DNA of 64,000 bases from Pyruvatibacter sp. (lineage in GTDB: Bacteria > Pseudomonadota > Alphaproteobacteria > CGMCC-115125). Under the pieces are notes generated by a model. It had not been told where the DNA came from. It ran no database searches and was given only the letters and a program-made list of their open reading frames with translations. The stretch lies in assembly GCF_040219635.1 (NCBI RefSeq), contig NZ_JAVJSC010000004.1, positions 124,001-188,000 on the forward strand, read 5' to 3'. Position 1 is the first letter of the stretch. Each line of letters starts with the position of its first letter. The translations under genes and the position numbers were made by a program. Shown one piece after another: positions 1 through 9,138 of this stretch.

Positions 1-1167
1 GTGTTTTCAGTTCTCAAGGGCTTTGGCGTTGACCGGGAGCTGGAAGTTTTTCTGACGGAGTTTCTTGCACCTCTTGGCGACCAGGGCGTCGAGATCCGCA
101 CGACAGTTCTGGAGTTTGTGGCGCAGGTAAATATCGGCGTGCTGGGGTCTGTCGGTTTTGCAGTGCTGATTTATACCGGCGTGTCGCTGCTGCAAAAAGT
201 TGAAGCCGCGTTCAATGAGATCTGGCAGGTGCGCCGCCTGCGGCCATTGGCGCGGCGTTTTTCAGACTTTGTGAGCGTATTGCTGGTCGGGCCAATTTTG
301 CTCGTGGTTGCCATGGGGCTGATGGCAAGCGTGGCCGGCGCTGCTGCAATTGATGGCGTGGGCAGCGGTGCATTGCGCACAGTCATTTCAGAGATGTCAC
401 GGCTGGTGCCTTACGCAGCAGTGATTATAGCATTCACCATCATCTACATGATGATCCCCAATACTCGCGTGCGGCTGACAGCAGCCCTTACCGGCGCCGT
501 AGTGGCGGGCATTGCATGGAACCTTGCTGGCTGGGCATTTGCTTCTTTTGTTGTAACCTCGGCGCGCTACGCCGTGATTTATTCAGCGTTCGCGTCGCTC
601 GTTGTCTTCATGTTCTGGATGTATGTGGGCTGGCTGATTTTGCTGGCCGGGGCAGGCATCGCATTCTATCAGCAAAACCCTGCCTATCTCACACGCAGCG
701 CAATCTACCGGCTTTCCATCGATGCACGCGAGCGTCTGGGTCTTGAGATCGGCATGCTCGTTGCCACAGCGTTTGAACGCGGCGATGCACCATGGACAGC
801 CCAACGCCTTGCGCGCGCCATGCGCCTGCCGTTACCGCCGGTCGAGCGTGTGGTGGATTTTTTGCTGCAGGAAGGAATGCTGGTTGAAACCGGCGCTGAA
901 CTGCCGGGCCTGATGCCCGGCAAGCCGCTGGACAAGATCAGCCTGCATGAGTGGTTGAATGTTGTGCGGCAGGGGGCTGAAGGAAAGGCTGACCTTGCCT
1001 CAACATATGCCGATCAGGTTGTCGAGGATGCCGGAGCCGTCGCGCCGCTATTCGATCGGCTTACTGAAGCGCGTGCACAGACTCTCGCCGGAATGACGCT
1101 TCATTCTCTTGCTGAACAGCGCGCTGTTTCCACCGTTTCGGTTTCTTCACCTGGCGGCAAAACGTAA
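1..1167 (+). CDS. YihY/virulence factor BrkB family inner membrane protein, 5' truncated
   Basis: Integral membrane protein of the YihY (formerly 'ribonuclease BN') family; its molecular role is not established. Several hydrophobic segments are visible at about residues 47-67, 92-115, 137-155, 162-185 and 196-220. They are followed by a soluble C-terminal region of about 150 residues that looks like a small winged-helix-type domain. The GTG at base 1 is probably not the start, because family members carry an N-terminal helix ('AAALAYY'-like) that is missing here. The gene therefore begins outside the window. It ends in a strong inverted repeat shared with the convergent lipoprotein gene. Confidence 0.8.
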   Translation: MFSVLKGFGVDRELEVFLTEFLAPLGDQGVEIRTTVLEFVAQVNIGVLGSVGFAVLIYTGVSLLQKVEAAFNEIWQVRRLRPLARRFSDFVSVLLVGPILLVVAMGLMASVAGAAAIDGVGSGALRTVISEMSRLVPYAAVIIAFTIIYMMIPNTRVRLTAALTGAVVAGIAWNLAGWAFASFVVTSARYAVIYSAFASLVVFMFWMYVGWLILLAGAGIAFYQQNPAYLTRSAIYRLSIDARERLGLEIGMLVATAFERGDAPWTAQRLARAMRLPLPPVERVVDFLLQEGMLVETGAELPGLMPGKPLDKISLHEWLNVVRQGAEGKADLASTYADQVVEDAGAVAPLFDRLTEARAQTLAGMTLHSLAEQRAVSTVSVSSPGGKT

Positions 1168-1197
1168 ACGGGGAAGAGGTTGCCCCCTTCCCCGTTT
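1166..1197. terminator. Bidirectional hairpin terminator between convergent genes
   Basis: Perfect 11-bp inverted repeat, AAACGGGGAAG (1166-1176) and CTTCCCCGTTT (1187-1197), with a 10-nt loop. It overlaps the stop codon of the YihY gene and lies 46 bases from the end of the oppositely oriented lipoprotein gene. AAA/TTT at the stem ends supplies a short U stretch on both strands. Confidence 0.75.
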
Positions 1198-1243
1198 GAC
1201 TTGCCAATGCTGGTACGCGGTTCCTGACGCGCGCGTGGGTGCC

Positions 1244-1714
1244 CTAAATGGTGCGCCAGGTTCCATCCGGCATTCGGCAGGCCGTAGCAAAGTCGCGGTA
1301 GGGGCCCTGGGGGCCATAGAACGTGCTTTCAACCCGGCGGCATTCACGGCCGCCCTGATAATTTGCAGGTCCGGAATTGAACTGGCCGTGGTGGCCGGTC
1401 TGCGGGTTGCGCCAGTGGACAGGGCCCTGGCTGTAGAACGAGTCCGAGTAGGCGCGTTCGGCATACAGTGCGTCAGCGCGGTCAAGCGATTGACCCGCGC
1501 TGCCACCCACGGCTGCACCAAGCAGTGTGCCAACACCTGTAGCAATCAACTGGCCGGAGCCGGAGCCGAACTGCGACCCAAGCAGGCCACCGGCAACAGC
1601 GCCGACAACGCCGCCACCAACGGTCTTTGGCCCATAGCCATATCCGCCTGCCGTCTGGCACGCGCCCAGTGTAAGGGCGCCTGCTATCACAGCAGCAATT
1701 TTCAACATGCGCAT
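1244..1714 (-). CDS. Glycine-zipper outer membrane lipoprotein (17 kDa surface antigen type)
   Basis: Small lipoprotein of about 156 residues. Starting at 1714 (MRMLK) places a GGGAAGG ribosome site about 8 nt upstream and gives a lipoprotein signal peptide with lipobox LGAC (Cys19). The frame is open further upstream, but that part has no signal peptide logic. Residues about 32-75 are a Gly/Ala-rich glycine zipper (GGGVVGAVAGG and following), as in Rickettsia 17-kDa antigen/SlyB-like proteins. The C-terminal half is rich in Tyr/Arg/Gly with two Cys (ECRR, TACR), typical of alphaproteobacterial members that end in 'MPDGTW'. Probably an envelope structural protein; a more exact role cannot be read from sequence. 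Confidence 0.8.
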   Translation of the reverse strand: MRMLKIAAVIAGALTLGACQTAGGYGYGPKTVGGGVVGAVAGGLLGSQFGSGSGQLIATGVGTLLGAAVGGSAGQSLDRADALYAERAYSDSFYSQGPVHWRNPQTGHHGQFNSGPANYQGGRECRRVESTFYGPQGPYRDFATACRMPDGTWRTI

Positions 1715-1918
1715 CGTGTAAGCCTTCCCATCAATGTGGACCTTGTTCTTTGCAAGGCCAAATGCGTGACGGGCGGCGCGGACCCCAAAAACTGGGGGCA
1801 TGAGGGGCAAGAGGAGGTAACCCGCGCCGTCCGATAAACACAAATTAATCAAATTGAGTTGAGGCGGGCCTGAACCACATATTCATTTGGCATTCAGGAA
1901 AAGGATCAGGTTTTGGGC

Positions 1919-3274
1919 TTATGCTGCCAAAGGCAGGATGAGTTCGGCCTTTACGCCGCCCATTTGCGAGGCGTGCAAAACAAAAGACCCGTCATAAAGA
2001 GCAGCAATATCTTCAACAATCGACAGGCCCAGACCGGAGCCGGGGACGGTCTCGTCCAGTCGCGCACCGCGTTTCAAAACCTGTTCGCGCTCCTGAACGG
2101 TCAGACCCGGCCCGTCATCCTCGACTATGACCACTAACTGGTTGTCGCGCGACGAGGCCTTGATCGAAATGCGCCGATCCGCCCACTTAAAAGCATTGTC
2201 GAGCAGATTTCCGAGAAGCTCTTCGAGATCCTGCCGTTCACCGCGAAAATCCATGCCCTCGGGACACACCACCGTTACATCGTATGTGCGGTCACGGTGA
2301 ATGCGTTTGAGGGTGCGAACCAAGTCGTCCGCCACTGCGGCCACAGGCGCACGCGCACCCAGCACACTACCTGCCGCTGCCGCACGCGCGCGAATGAGAT
2401 AGTGGTCAACCTGGCGGCGCATGAGGTCCGTCTGACGACGCACTGTTTCCGCCAAAGGTGGTGCTCCGGGCACCTCGCGGGCCGACGCTTCGTTGTTGAG
2501 AATGCTCAGCGGTGTCTTAAGCGCATGGGCAAGATTGCCTACGTGGGTGCGGGCGCGCTCGACAATCTGTGCGTTGTGATCGAGAAGCTTATTTACTTCT
2601 CCTGCAAGCGGAGCAATCTCGGTTGGAAAATCGCCGGTCAGGCGTTCTGCTCTGCCGGAGCGTATTTCAGCGAGGCCGGTTTCAACGCTGCGCAACGGTC
2701 TGAGGCCAAAGCGCACCTGAATTAACATCGCGCCAATGAGCCCAATCACCAATACGCCAACGGCAACGGCGATTGTTCCGTTGAATGTTTCCGTTTCGCG
2801 CTCAATCTCATCGATAGCACCCGCCACCATAAACGTGAACTCACGGCTGCCGCCGGGTAACGTGACGTCACGGGCAACCACGCGAAGTGTCTGGTTTTCA
2901 GGACCCTGCGTTTCGATCCGCCGAACACCGGGTCTATCGTCCCTTTCAGGAACAGCAATCTGCTGGTCCCAGATACTCCGCGACCGCAGCAACACTTCAC
3001 CGGACTGTGCTTCGGAGATCTGCCAGTAAAGACCGGAAAAAGGGCGCTCAAAACGTGTCTGTGTGAAGCGTCGGCGCAGGACAAGGCGGCCATCGTCAGA
3101 TATTTCTGCGTCTGCTATCAGTCCGCCAAGCAGCACATCCATGCGGGCGTCAAAGCTGCGTTCCACACTGTCGCGGAACGCCGCCGCCAGAAGCAGCCCG
3201 CCGCCGACAAGGATAACAAGGCTCCAGATTGCAGCGCCCGCCACAAGCCTGAAGGCAAGTGACTCAGGCCGCAT
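1919..3274 (-). CDS. PhoQ/OmpR-partner sensor histidine kinase
   Basis: Membrane sensor kinase of about 451 residues. Start chosen at 3274 (MRPESLAF), which overlaps the response regulator stop by 11 bases; an earlier in-frame ATG at 3334 would overlap by 71. Order of parts: N-terminal membrane helix, periplasmic sensor region, second helix (VAVGVLVIGLIGAMLIQ), HAMP-like linker, dimerisation helix with H-box 'NLAHALKTPLSIL', N-box 'LLGNLLDNAFKWA', G1 'VEDDGPGL' and G2 'GSGLGLSI'. The short H-box and weakly conserved sensor resemble PhoQ-type kinases. The ligand is unknown. Translationally coupled to the upstream regulator, so almost certainly its partner. Confidence 0.88.
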   Translation of the reverse strand: MRPESLAFRLVAGAAIWSLVILVGGGLLLAAAFRDSVERSFDARMDVLLGGLIADAEISDDGRLVLRRRFTQTRFERPFSGLYWQISEAQSGEVLLRSRSIWDQQIAVPERDDRPGVRRIETQGPENQTLRVVARDVTLPGGSREFTFMVAGAIDEIERETETFNGTIAVAVGVLVIGLIGAMLIQVRFGLRPLRSVETGLAEIRSGRAERLTGDFPTEIAPLAGEVNKLLDHNAQIVERARTHVGNLAHALKTPLSILNNEASAREVPGAPPLAETVRRQTDLMRRQVDHYLIRARAAAAGSVLGARAPVAAVADDLVRTLKRIHRDRTYDVTVVCPEGMDFRGERQDLEELLGNLLDNAFKWADRRISIKASSRDNQLVVIVEDDGPGLTVQEREQVLKRGARLDETVPGSGLGLSIVEDIAALYDGSFVLHASQMGGVKAELILPLAA

Positions 3275-3935
3275 CTTCCGGTTGAGCGAGGCAATAGCCG
3301 AGGCCCCTGACGGTTTGGATGATGTTGACACCAAGTTTCTTTCGGACCCGGCCTACAAAGACCTCGATTGTATTGGAATCACGATCAAAATCCTGATCGT
3401 AGAGATGCTCCACCAGCTCGGTGCGCGACACAACCCGGCCCTTGTGCATCATCAGGTAGGCGAGCAGGCGGTATTCAAGCGCTGTCAGTTTGATCGGGTT
3501 GCCATCAATAGAGACACGCGCTGCCCGCGTGTCCAGCCGCAACGGGCCACATTCAAGATCTGACGTGGCGTGGCCTGCAGCACGGCGCACGAGCGCGCGC
3601 AGTCGGGCCAGCACTTCTTCCACGTAAAACGGTTTGGCAACGTAGTCGTCGGCACCAGCATCAAAGCCGGCCACTTTATCGCTCCAACGGTCACGCGCCG
3701 TGAGAATAAGAACGGGCGTCTTTATGCCCGCCCGCCGCCAGCGCTCCAACACGGTAACACCGTCGAGGGCCGGCAGGCCCAGATCAAGAAGAATGGCGTC
3801 ATAGGGCTCGGTTTCGCCCAGAAAGTGACCTTCCTCACCGTCGGCAGCGGCATCGACCGCGTAGCCCGCGTCGGTCAATACGCCGACAAGCTGGCGGGAA
3901 ATATCAACATCATCTTCAACTACCAAAACACGCAT
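3264..3935 (-). CDS. OmpR/PhoP-family response regulator
   Basis: 223-residue transcription regulator. The N-terminal receiver domain has the acidic pair in 'VVEDDVD', phospho-acceptor Asp51 in 'LLDLGLP', the Thr in 'ILTARD' and Lys in 'VAKPF'. The C-terminal winged helix (about residues 125-220) has the OmpR pattern 'LTALEYRLLAYLMMHKGRVVSR' split by 'EVFVGRVRKKLG'. First gene of a two-gene unit with the histidine kinase at 1919-3274. PhoP-like by overall similarity; the regulon is not visible here, although the PepSY gene 20 bases upstream in the same direction may be co-regulated. Confidence 0.9.
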   Translation of the reverse strand: MRVLVVEDDVDISRQLVGVLTDAGYAVDAAADGEEGHFLGETEPYDAILLDLGLPALDGVTVLERWRRAGIKTPVLILTARDRWSDKVAGFDAGADDYVAKPFYVEEVLARLRALVRRAAGHATSDLECGPLRLDTRAARVSIDGNPIKLTALEYRLLAYLMMHKGRVVSRTELVEHLYDQDFDRDSNTIEVFVGRVRKKLGVNIIQTVRGLGYCLAQPEDAA

Positions 3936-3955
3936 GGGTTTTCCTCGTCTCCTGT

Positions 3956-4339
3956 TCAGCCGCGCACGCGGATCACGCGGCCGCTTCTGCCATCAACGAA
4001 CACATACACAACCGAATCATCCGGGCGCAGCATCTCAAGGCGGTAAACGCCGCTGCGGTTGTTGAGGTCCACATCAAGAAGTGTTCCTCCGCCGATTTCG
4101 CGCCGGGCAATGCCCAGTACGGTTTCGAGCGGCAACACGTCACCATTTTGAACGTTGCGCCACGTACCGGACTCAAAACCCTCAGACGCGCGGAACTCGT
4201 CACGCGGCAAAAAGCCTGACCCCTGGGCGGCGGCCGGCACTGCCGTGTGCACCAAGATGACCACCGCAACGAGCAGGGCCACGCCAAAGGCCAGGCTGCG
4301 CGCTGCTGCGGTGCTGAGATATGTACTGTTCGTCCACAT
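3956..4339 (-). CDS. Secreted PepSY-domain protein
   Basis: 127-residue protein starting at 4339 (MWTNSTYL). An N-terminal hydrophobic stretch (about residues 18-33) followed by 'VPAAAQG' looks like a signal peptide with AxA-type cleavage. The remainder is a single PepSY-like domain ending in 'VYVFVDGRSGRVIRV', the usual closing beta strands. PepSY proteins often inhibit proteases or act as small periplasmic accessory domains. The gene sits just upstream of, and co-oriented with, the PhoP/PhoQ-like pair, an arrangement seen in other proteobacteria and suggesting a link to that sensor. The frame stays open upstream to 4786, but only as the shadow of the nitroreductase gene. Confidence 0.75.
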   Translation of the reverse strand: MWTNSTYLSTAAARSLAFGVALLVAVVILVHTAVPAAAQGSGFLPRDEFRASEGFESGTWRNVQNGDVLPLETVLGIARREIGGGTLLDVDLNNRSGVYRLEMLRPDDSVVYVFVDGRSGRVIRVRG

Positions 4340-4463
4340 GGGGAGATTTCTAAGGTCTGATCCGTGAACCCGGCATGAACATGGACCACTGGTAGCTGTC
4401 AGACTAGGGGCAGAGCTGCATGGCACGGCCTCCACAAACAGCAGCGGCAGGTGCATGGGAGCG

Positions 4464-5135
4464 CTAAATCCCTTTGAAACTGGCGTATTCTTCCAGTGGT
4501 GCCCGGTCTGTCCGCAGCGAATTGATGGGCGCGTCTTCGTCGCGGTAGCCAAGGCCAAGGCCACAAAAAAGCATTTGCTCGTCAGGAATCCCAACGAACT
4601 CGCCAACGGTCTTGTACCAGATCGCCCACGCTTCCTGCGGGCAGGTATCAAGGCCATATTCACGGGCCAGCAACATGATTGACTGGATGAACATGCCCAG
4701 ATCCGACCACTGGCCTTCCTGCATGGTGCGGTCAATTGAGAAAAACATCGCCACGGGCGCGCCGAAAAAGTCGAAGTTCTTGGCAAACTGGGTCAGGCGG
4801 CCCGCTTTGTCCTCCCGGGTTACACCGATTGACGCATACATGTCCTCACCGCACTTGAAGCGGCGGGCCTTGTAGGGCTCTTTGAGGGAGGGGGGATAGA
4901 TTTGATACTCGGTACCCTCGCCAAAGGGATTGTCCGGCAGTTTCTCAGCGATGATTTTCTTGAAGTCTGCAAGCTCTTGACCGCCCACAACATAAACATG
5001 CCAGGGCTGGAGGTTGCCACCTGAAGGTGCCCGTTTCGCTGTCTCAAGAAGGCGCTCAATCGTTTCGCGCGGCACCGGCGTGTCTTTGAAGGCGCGGCAT
5101 GTCAGGCGGGTATCGAGTGCTTCGGAAACTTTCAT
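4464..5135 (-). CDS. Nitroreductase family flavoprotein
   Basis: 223 residues, full length for the FMN-dependent nitroreductase fold. The N-terminus carries the FMN-phosphate binding pattern 'RLTCRAFKDTPV' and 'APSGGNLQPW'; the C-terminal 'CGLGLGYRDEDAPIN' is the usual closing motif. Such enzymes use NAD(P)H to reduce nitro groups, quinones or enones. As last gene of the minus-strand run with two acyl-CoA dehydrogenase-like proteins and two SDRs, it may act on an unsaturated intermediate of the same pathway; that role is inferred from position only. Confidence 0.85.
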   Translation of the reverse strand: MKVSEALDTRLTCRAFKDTPVPRETIERLLETAKRAPSGGNLQPWHVYVVGGQELADFKKIIAEKLPDNPFGEGTEYQIYPPSLKEPYKARRFKCGEDMYASIGVTREDKAGRLTQFAKNFDFFGAPVAMFFSIDRTMQEGQWSDLGMFIQSIMLLAREYGLDTCPQEAWAIWYKTVGEFVGIPDEQMLFCGLGLGYRDEDAPINSLRTDRAPLEEYASFKGI

Positions 5136-5181
5136 CGGGACGTCCTTGCTGGCTTATATCGGAATAAATATCGCCAACGTT

Positions 5182-6216
5182 CTAGCGCGCTGCGATTGTT
5201 GTCCAAAGCTCTTTTCCGCCGCCCTTTATGGCTTCCTTTCCAAGACGTTGCGCCCAATGGGCAGCGCCGCCAAACTCCGGTGCCCATGACCATAGCCTGC
5301 GGGTCCAAAAATGCAGACCATGCTCATAGGTAAAGCCAATGGCACCGTGGGTCTGATGAGCAATAGAGGCGCCAATCTGTGCAGCATCTGCTGCGCGCAC
5401 CTTTGCCACTGCGATGTCAAAACCGGCTGTCCTTGGGTTTGCCTCGATTGCGCGGGCGGCGGCATCAACTGCAACACCAACGGAAGCCGCGTGTGACGCT
5501 AGTTCTGCAAGCTGATGCTGGACGGCCTGGAACTGTGAAATTGGACGACCAAACTGCACGCGGTCGCCGGCATATTGAACAGCCTGCAGCAAAACCGCCT
5601 GCAAAGCGCCGGCTATCCCCGCGGCGCGCACCACGGCACCAAATTGCAGGACGGTATCAGCGGGCAACTGCGCAATACCGTGCGAAACGGCAGGCGCATT
5701 ATACGTAAGATCGGCGACAGGATCGCGGGCGATTGTCGTTACTTCGTTCGACGATTTGCCATCAACAAAAAGCGCGATACGTACACCATCCTTGTGCGGG
5801 CTGACGGCAACAACATGTTTGCACTGCGCTGCAAAAGGCACAGCCTGCAACGGGACTGTGCACACAACACTGTCACCGTCGGGCTGCAAATCAGACTGCG
5901 CAAATGTCAAAGGGCCTTCGGGCACATCAAGCCCTGCCTGGTCCAACAGCCAGGCGGCAACGATTGTTTCGGCAAGTGGCAATGGCACGGCGTGGGTTCC
6001 GCATGCCCTGAGCAACACCATGGCATCGGACCAGCCTGCTCCCGCACCACCGCGCGCTTCGCTCACCAGCACGTGGCCAAAACCGTTTTCCTCAACCGCC
6101 TGCCACAGCAGTTGCGGCCATTGACCTTCTTCAGCAGCTTCGCGGACAGGCTTTTGCAAATGGTCCGTGAACAGACGGTTTGCCGTGTCAGATAGCATGG
6201 TTTGGAGTTCGTTCAT
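5182..6216 (-). CDS. Acyl-CoA dehydrogenase family protein, short (beta-like) subunit
   Basis: 344 residues, shorter than the usual 380-400. N-terminal helices, a reduced middle domain, and a C-terminal four-helix domain with 'VQYAGDRVQFGRPISQFQAVQHQLAEL' in two parts and 'HQTHGAIGFTYEHGLHFW' (FAD contact region). The 'YEGT/GGT-x-EI' segment that ends most active homologues is absent; the C-terminus is 'GGGKELWTTIAAR'. Adjacent pairs of one normal and one short acyl-CoA dehydrogenase occur in steroid and branched-chain CoA degradation, where they form alpha2beta2 complexes. The gene lies 7 bases behind its larger neighbour, consistent with such a pair. Confidence 0.82.
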   Translation of the reverse strand: MNELQTMLSDTANRLFTDHLQKPVREAAEEGQWPQLLWQAVEENGFGHVLVSEARGGAGAGWSDAMVLLRACGTHAVPLPLAETIVAAWLLDQAGLDVPEGPLTFAQSDLQPDGDSVVCTVPLQAVPFAAQCKHVVAVSPHKDGVRIALFVDGKSSNEVTTIARDPVADLTYNAPAVSHGIAQLPADTVLQFGAVVRAAGIAGALQAVLLQAVQYAGDRVQFGRPISQFQAVQHQLAELASHAASVGVAVDAAARAIEANPRTAGFDIAVAKVRAADAAQIGASIAHQTHGAIGFTYEHGLHFWTRRLWSWAPEFGGAAHWAQRLGKEAIKGGGKELWTTIAAR

Positions 6217-6223
6217 CGTGGCG

Positions 6224-7375
6224 CTACCTCAACCCAAGGCCGCGGGCGATGATGCCGCGGAGGATTTCCCGCGTGCCGCCGCGCAAGGAAAAAGAGGGGG
6301 CGTTTTGCACAAGGTAGGCCGCAGCTTCATCAATGCCGCCCGCGCCCAAATGAAACGGGCGTCCCAGCAGATCTGTTGCAAGGCCGGGAATGCGCTGCTC
6401 AAGCACAGCCCCCAGGTCTTTTACCACGGACGCTTCGAGCGCAGGATTCTGGCCCGCATCCAGCATACCGGCAACAGAGACTGACATCTGACGCAGGGTG
6501 GCAAGCTCTGCGACAGCGCGGCCAATCTCTATTTCATCGCGCGAGGAATGCTCGCTTTTGCCGTGCATTTCCTGCACGAGTTCGGCCATCAACGGATAAC
6601 AGGACAGATAGCGTTCCGGGCCGGAGCGCTCGTAGGCCAGTTCTGCCGTAACCTGTTTCCATGCGCCGTGTGTTTCGCCGACACGCTGGGTGTCAGGCAC
6701 CAGCACATCCTCAAAAACCACCTCATTAAAATGTGCGTTGCCGGACAAATCCCTGATCGGGCGAATGGTGATGCCCGGCGTGTCGAGATCAACCAGAAAC
6801 TGGGTCAGGCCGCCATGGCGATTGCCCTCTTCGGTTGCTGTTCTGAACAGCGCAATCATCACGTGGGCGCGATGAGCACCCGAAGTCCACAGCTTGGTGC
6901 CGTTGATGACCCAGCCATCCCCAGTGCTTTCAGCCCGTGTCCGCACCGAGGCCAGGTCTGAGCCTGAGTCCGGTTCACTCATGCCGATGCAAAAAAAACT
7001 TTCACCTCGCGCGATACTGGGAAGATATTTTTGGCGTTGCTGCTCGGTGCCATAGTTCAACAGCAACGGACCGGACTGGCGGTCACCAATCCAGTGAGCG
7101 GCAACCGGCGCGCCCGCTGACAACATTTCTTCCAGCACCACGTAACGATCAAGAGCTGATCTTTCATGGCCGCCATACTGCTTGGGCCATGTCATGCCTA
7201 TCCAGCCGCGCTCGCCAAGTTTGCGGCTGAAATCTGCGTCCCACCCCATCCACGTCTCAGCGCGTTTGCGCGCGGGGAAGCCGTCAAGTTCAGACGCGAG
7301 AAAAGCGCGCACGTCGCTTCGCAACGCCAGCGCGGTGTCGGGCAGATCACAAGGGTCAAAGCGAAATGTCTGCAT
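6224..7375 (-). CDS. Acyl-CoA dehydrogenase
   Basis: 383 residues with the full family layout: 'WPKQYGGHERSALDRYVV' (N-terminal helices), 'FFCIGMSEPDSGSDLASVRTRA' (FAD/substrate motif, in parts), beta domain with 'VINGTKLWTSGAHRAHVMI', C-terminal helices and the closing 'LRGGTREILRGIIARGLGLR'. The usual Glu of 'YEGT' is Gly here, as in subfamilies that place the catalytic base elsewhere. Part of an operon with the short acyl-CoA dehydrogenase downstream and two SDR genes upstream. Probably oxidises a CoA thioester that is not a plain fatty acid; the substrate cannot be read from sequence. Confidence 0.87.
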   Translation of the reverse strand: MQTFRFDPCDLPDTALALRSDVRAFLASELDGFPARKRAETWMGWDADFSRKLGERGWIGMTWPKQYGGHERSALDRYVVLEEMLSAGAPVAAHWIGDRQSGPLLLNYGTEQQRQKYLPSIARGESFFCIGMSEPDSGSDLASVRTRAESTGDGWVINGTKLWTSGAHRAHVMIALFRTATEEGNRHGGLTQFLVDLDTPGITIRPIRDLSGNAHFNEVVFEDVLVPDTQRVGETHGAWKQVTAELAYERSGPERYLSCYPLMAELVQEMHGKSEHSSRDEIEIGRAVAELATLRQMSVSVAGMLDAGQNPALEASVVKDLGAVLEQRIPGLATDLLGRPFHLGAGGIDEAAAYLVQNAPSFSLRGGTREILRGIIARGLGLR

Positions 7376-7446
7376 GGGTAAGCCGTATAAGATGAGCGAA
7401 ACGAAGGACCGCGGGACATTGGCCCAACCACATCCCGGGATGCAAG

Positions 7447-8241
7447 TTAGAGCGCAAGGCCGGAGGCGCCACCATCCACACGCAAATTGATGCCCGATAT
7501 GTGGCCAGCAGGATCGCTTGCCAGAAAAACAACCGCCGCTGCAACTTCCTCACGGGTGGACATGCGGCCTGAGGGGTTGCCACCGCCCATTTCATCCATG
7601 GCGCGTTTCTCGATCTCGGCCCAGTCGTCGCCCCACCCCTTTCGGTGCGCCCGCGCACGAAAATGCGCCTCTACTTCGGCGGTTCGAATAAGACCGGGAC
7701 TCACCAGATTGACAGTAATGCCATACGGCCCCAACTCGCGCGCAAGACTGGCTGACGCAGCGGAAAGAGCGGCCTTGGCGGCATAATAATGCGGGGTGCG
7801 GGCGGGTGGCTGGACGGTGCCCAATGTGCCCAGATTGACCACTCTGCCCCAGCCGGATTTTTTCATGCTGTCGGCAGCACTGGTCGATAGCCTGACCATC
7901 GACAGCACGTTGCGCTCGTAGTCTGAATGCCAGTCTGCTGTTTTGGTGCTGCTCCAACGGCCTGGCGCGACACCGCCCCAGTTGTTGACCAGAATATCGA
8001 CAGCGCACTCTTTGCCAAGCGCAGCCTGCGCCCCGGCGTCTGTTGTCAGGTCACCGGCTGCAGCAATCGCCTCGTGTCCATCGGCCCTGAGTGTTGCCAC
8101 GGTTTCGTCGGCGTCGCCCACATCGGGGCCATGCACAAACACCCGCGCGCCTTCACGTGCCAGGTGATGCGCTATGATGGCTCCGGTGCCACGATGGGCG
8201 CCGGAGACGAAGGCTGTTTTGCCAGCTATGCCGAGGTTCAT
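7447..8241 (-). CDS. SDR family oxidoreductase
   Basis: 264-residue short-chain dehydrogenase/reductase. The cofactor site is slightly unusual ('VSGAHRGTG' for TGxxxGxG, 'NNWGG' for NNAG). The catalytic YxxxK is present (YYAAK, near residue 157), but the usual Ser position lies in 'VNLGTLG' and may be Thr. 'VNLVSPGLIRT' and the terminal 'GHISGINLRVDGG' are typical. The start overlaps the preceding SDR stop as ATGA, so the two are translationally coupled. Likely a dehydrogenase step in the same degradation pathway as the acyl-CoA dehydrogenases downstream. Confidence 0.85.
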   Translation of the reverse strand: MNLGIAGKTAFVSGAHRGTGAIIAHHLAREGARVFVHGPDVGDADETVATLRADGHEAIAAAGDLTTDAGAQAALGKECAVDILVNNWGGVAPGRWSSTKTADWHSDYERNVLSMVRLSTSAADSMKKSGWGRVVNLGTLGTVQPPARTPHYYAAKAALSAASASLARELGPYGITVNLVSPGLIRTAEVEAHFRARAHRKGWGDDWAEIEKRAMDEMGGGNPSGRMSTREEVAAAVVFLASDPAGHISGINLRVDGGASGLAL

Positions 8242-9038
8242 CGCGCGGTAAGGCCACCATCAACAACGACTTCGGCGCCGGTCATGAAGGCTGCATCTTC
8301 GCTGGCGAGAAACACAACGGCATTTGCAACGTCTGAAGGCACGCCAAGCCTGCCAAGTGGGTGAAGCATTGTCACCATCTCGGTTGCTTCATTGTCGGAT
8401 ACGCCAAGGTTTGTTGAAAACTGGCTAACAAGATCGCGGCCCATATTCGTGTCGATAACCGCCGGGTGCACCGAGTTTGCACGCACTTTGGTTTCGCCCT
8501 CAGCACCTTCGAGGGCCACTGATTTGGTTAACAGGCGCACCGCTCCCTTGGAGGCGTGATAAGCCGTACCGCCGGCGGCTCCAATGAGCCCGGCAACAGA
8601 TGACAGGTTGATGATTGAGCCACCACCGCGCCACTTGCCGGCCCGCTCGCGCAACAGCGGCAGCGCAGCCTGACAGCCAAGGAAAACGCCATCAACATTG
8701 ATCGCCATCATCATGCGCCAGTCTTCCAGACTGATGTCGGCGATGGGTCGGTTAAAATAGATGCCGGCATTATTGACGAGCACATCAAGGCCGCCAAAGC
8801 GGCTTTGGGCTTCTGCCACCACGGCCTGCCACTCGTCGGGGGAGGTAACATCGTGGTGCATGTAATGGGCGGTGCCGCCTGCATCCACGATTGCGTCTGC
8901 GGTGGCACGGCCCTGATCGTCGAGGATGTCCGTTAGCAAAACTGTCGCGCCAGCCTGCGCCAGCCGCTTTGCCGTTTCAGCACCCAGCCCCCGTGCAGCG
9001 CCGGTTACCAACGCTATTTTTCCATCACAGCGGTTCAT
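8238..9038 (-). CDS. SDR family oxidoreductase
   Basis: 266 residues from the start at 9038 (MNRCDGK), preceded by a GGGAGGAAA ribosome site about 6 nt upstream; the longer open frame to 9173 is not needed. Classical SDR motifs: 'VTGAARGLG', 'NNAGIYF', a Ser in 'INLSSVAGLIG', 'YHASK' and the C-terminal 'GAEVVVDGG'. An Asp after the second strand ('LLTDI') points to NAD rather than NADP. First gene of the minus-strand operon that continues to the nitroreductase at 4464. Confidence 0.88.
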   Translation of the reverse strand: MNRCDGKIALVTGAARGLGAETAKRLAQAGATVLLTDILDDQGRATADAIVDAGGTAHYMHHDVTSPDEWQAVVAEAQSRFGGLDVLVNNAGIYFNRPIADISLEDWRMMMAINVDGVFLGCQAALPLLRERAGKWRGGGSIINLSSVAGLIGAAGGTAYHASKGAVRLLTKSVALEGAEGETKVRANSVHPAVIDTNMGRDLVSQFSTNLGVSDNEATEMVTMLHPLGRLGVPSDVANAVVFLASEDAAFMTGAEVVVDGGLTAR

Positions 9039-9138
9039 CCGCGTTTCCTCCCGATTTATTTTCGGGCGGATGGTGGGGGGTGCCGGGGCTGCGGTCAACA
9101 GGCCATCAACACGTTTTAGGAATATCAAAAAAGGGGGG

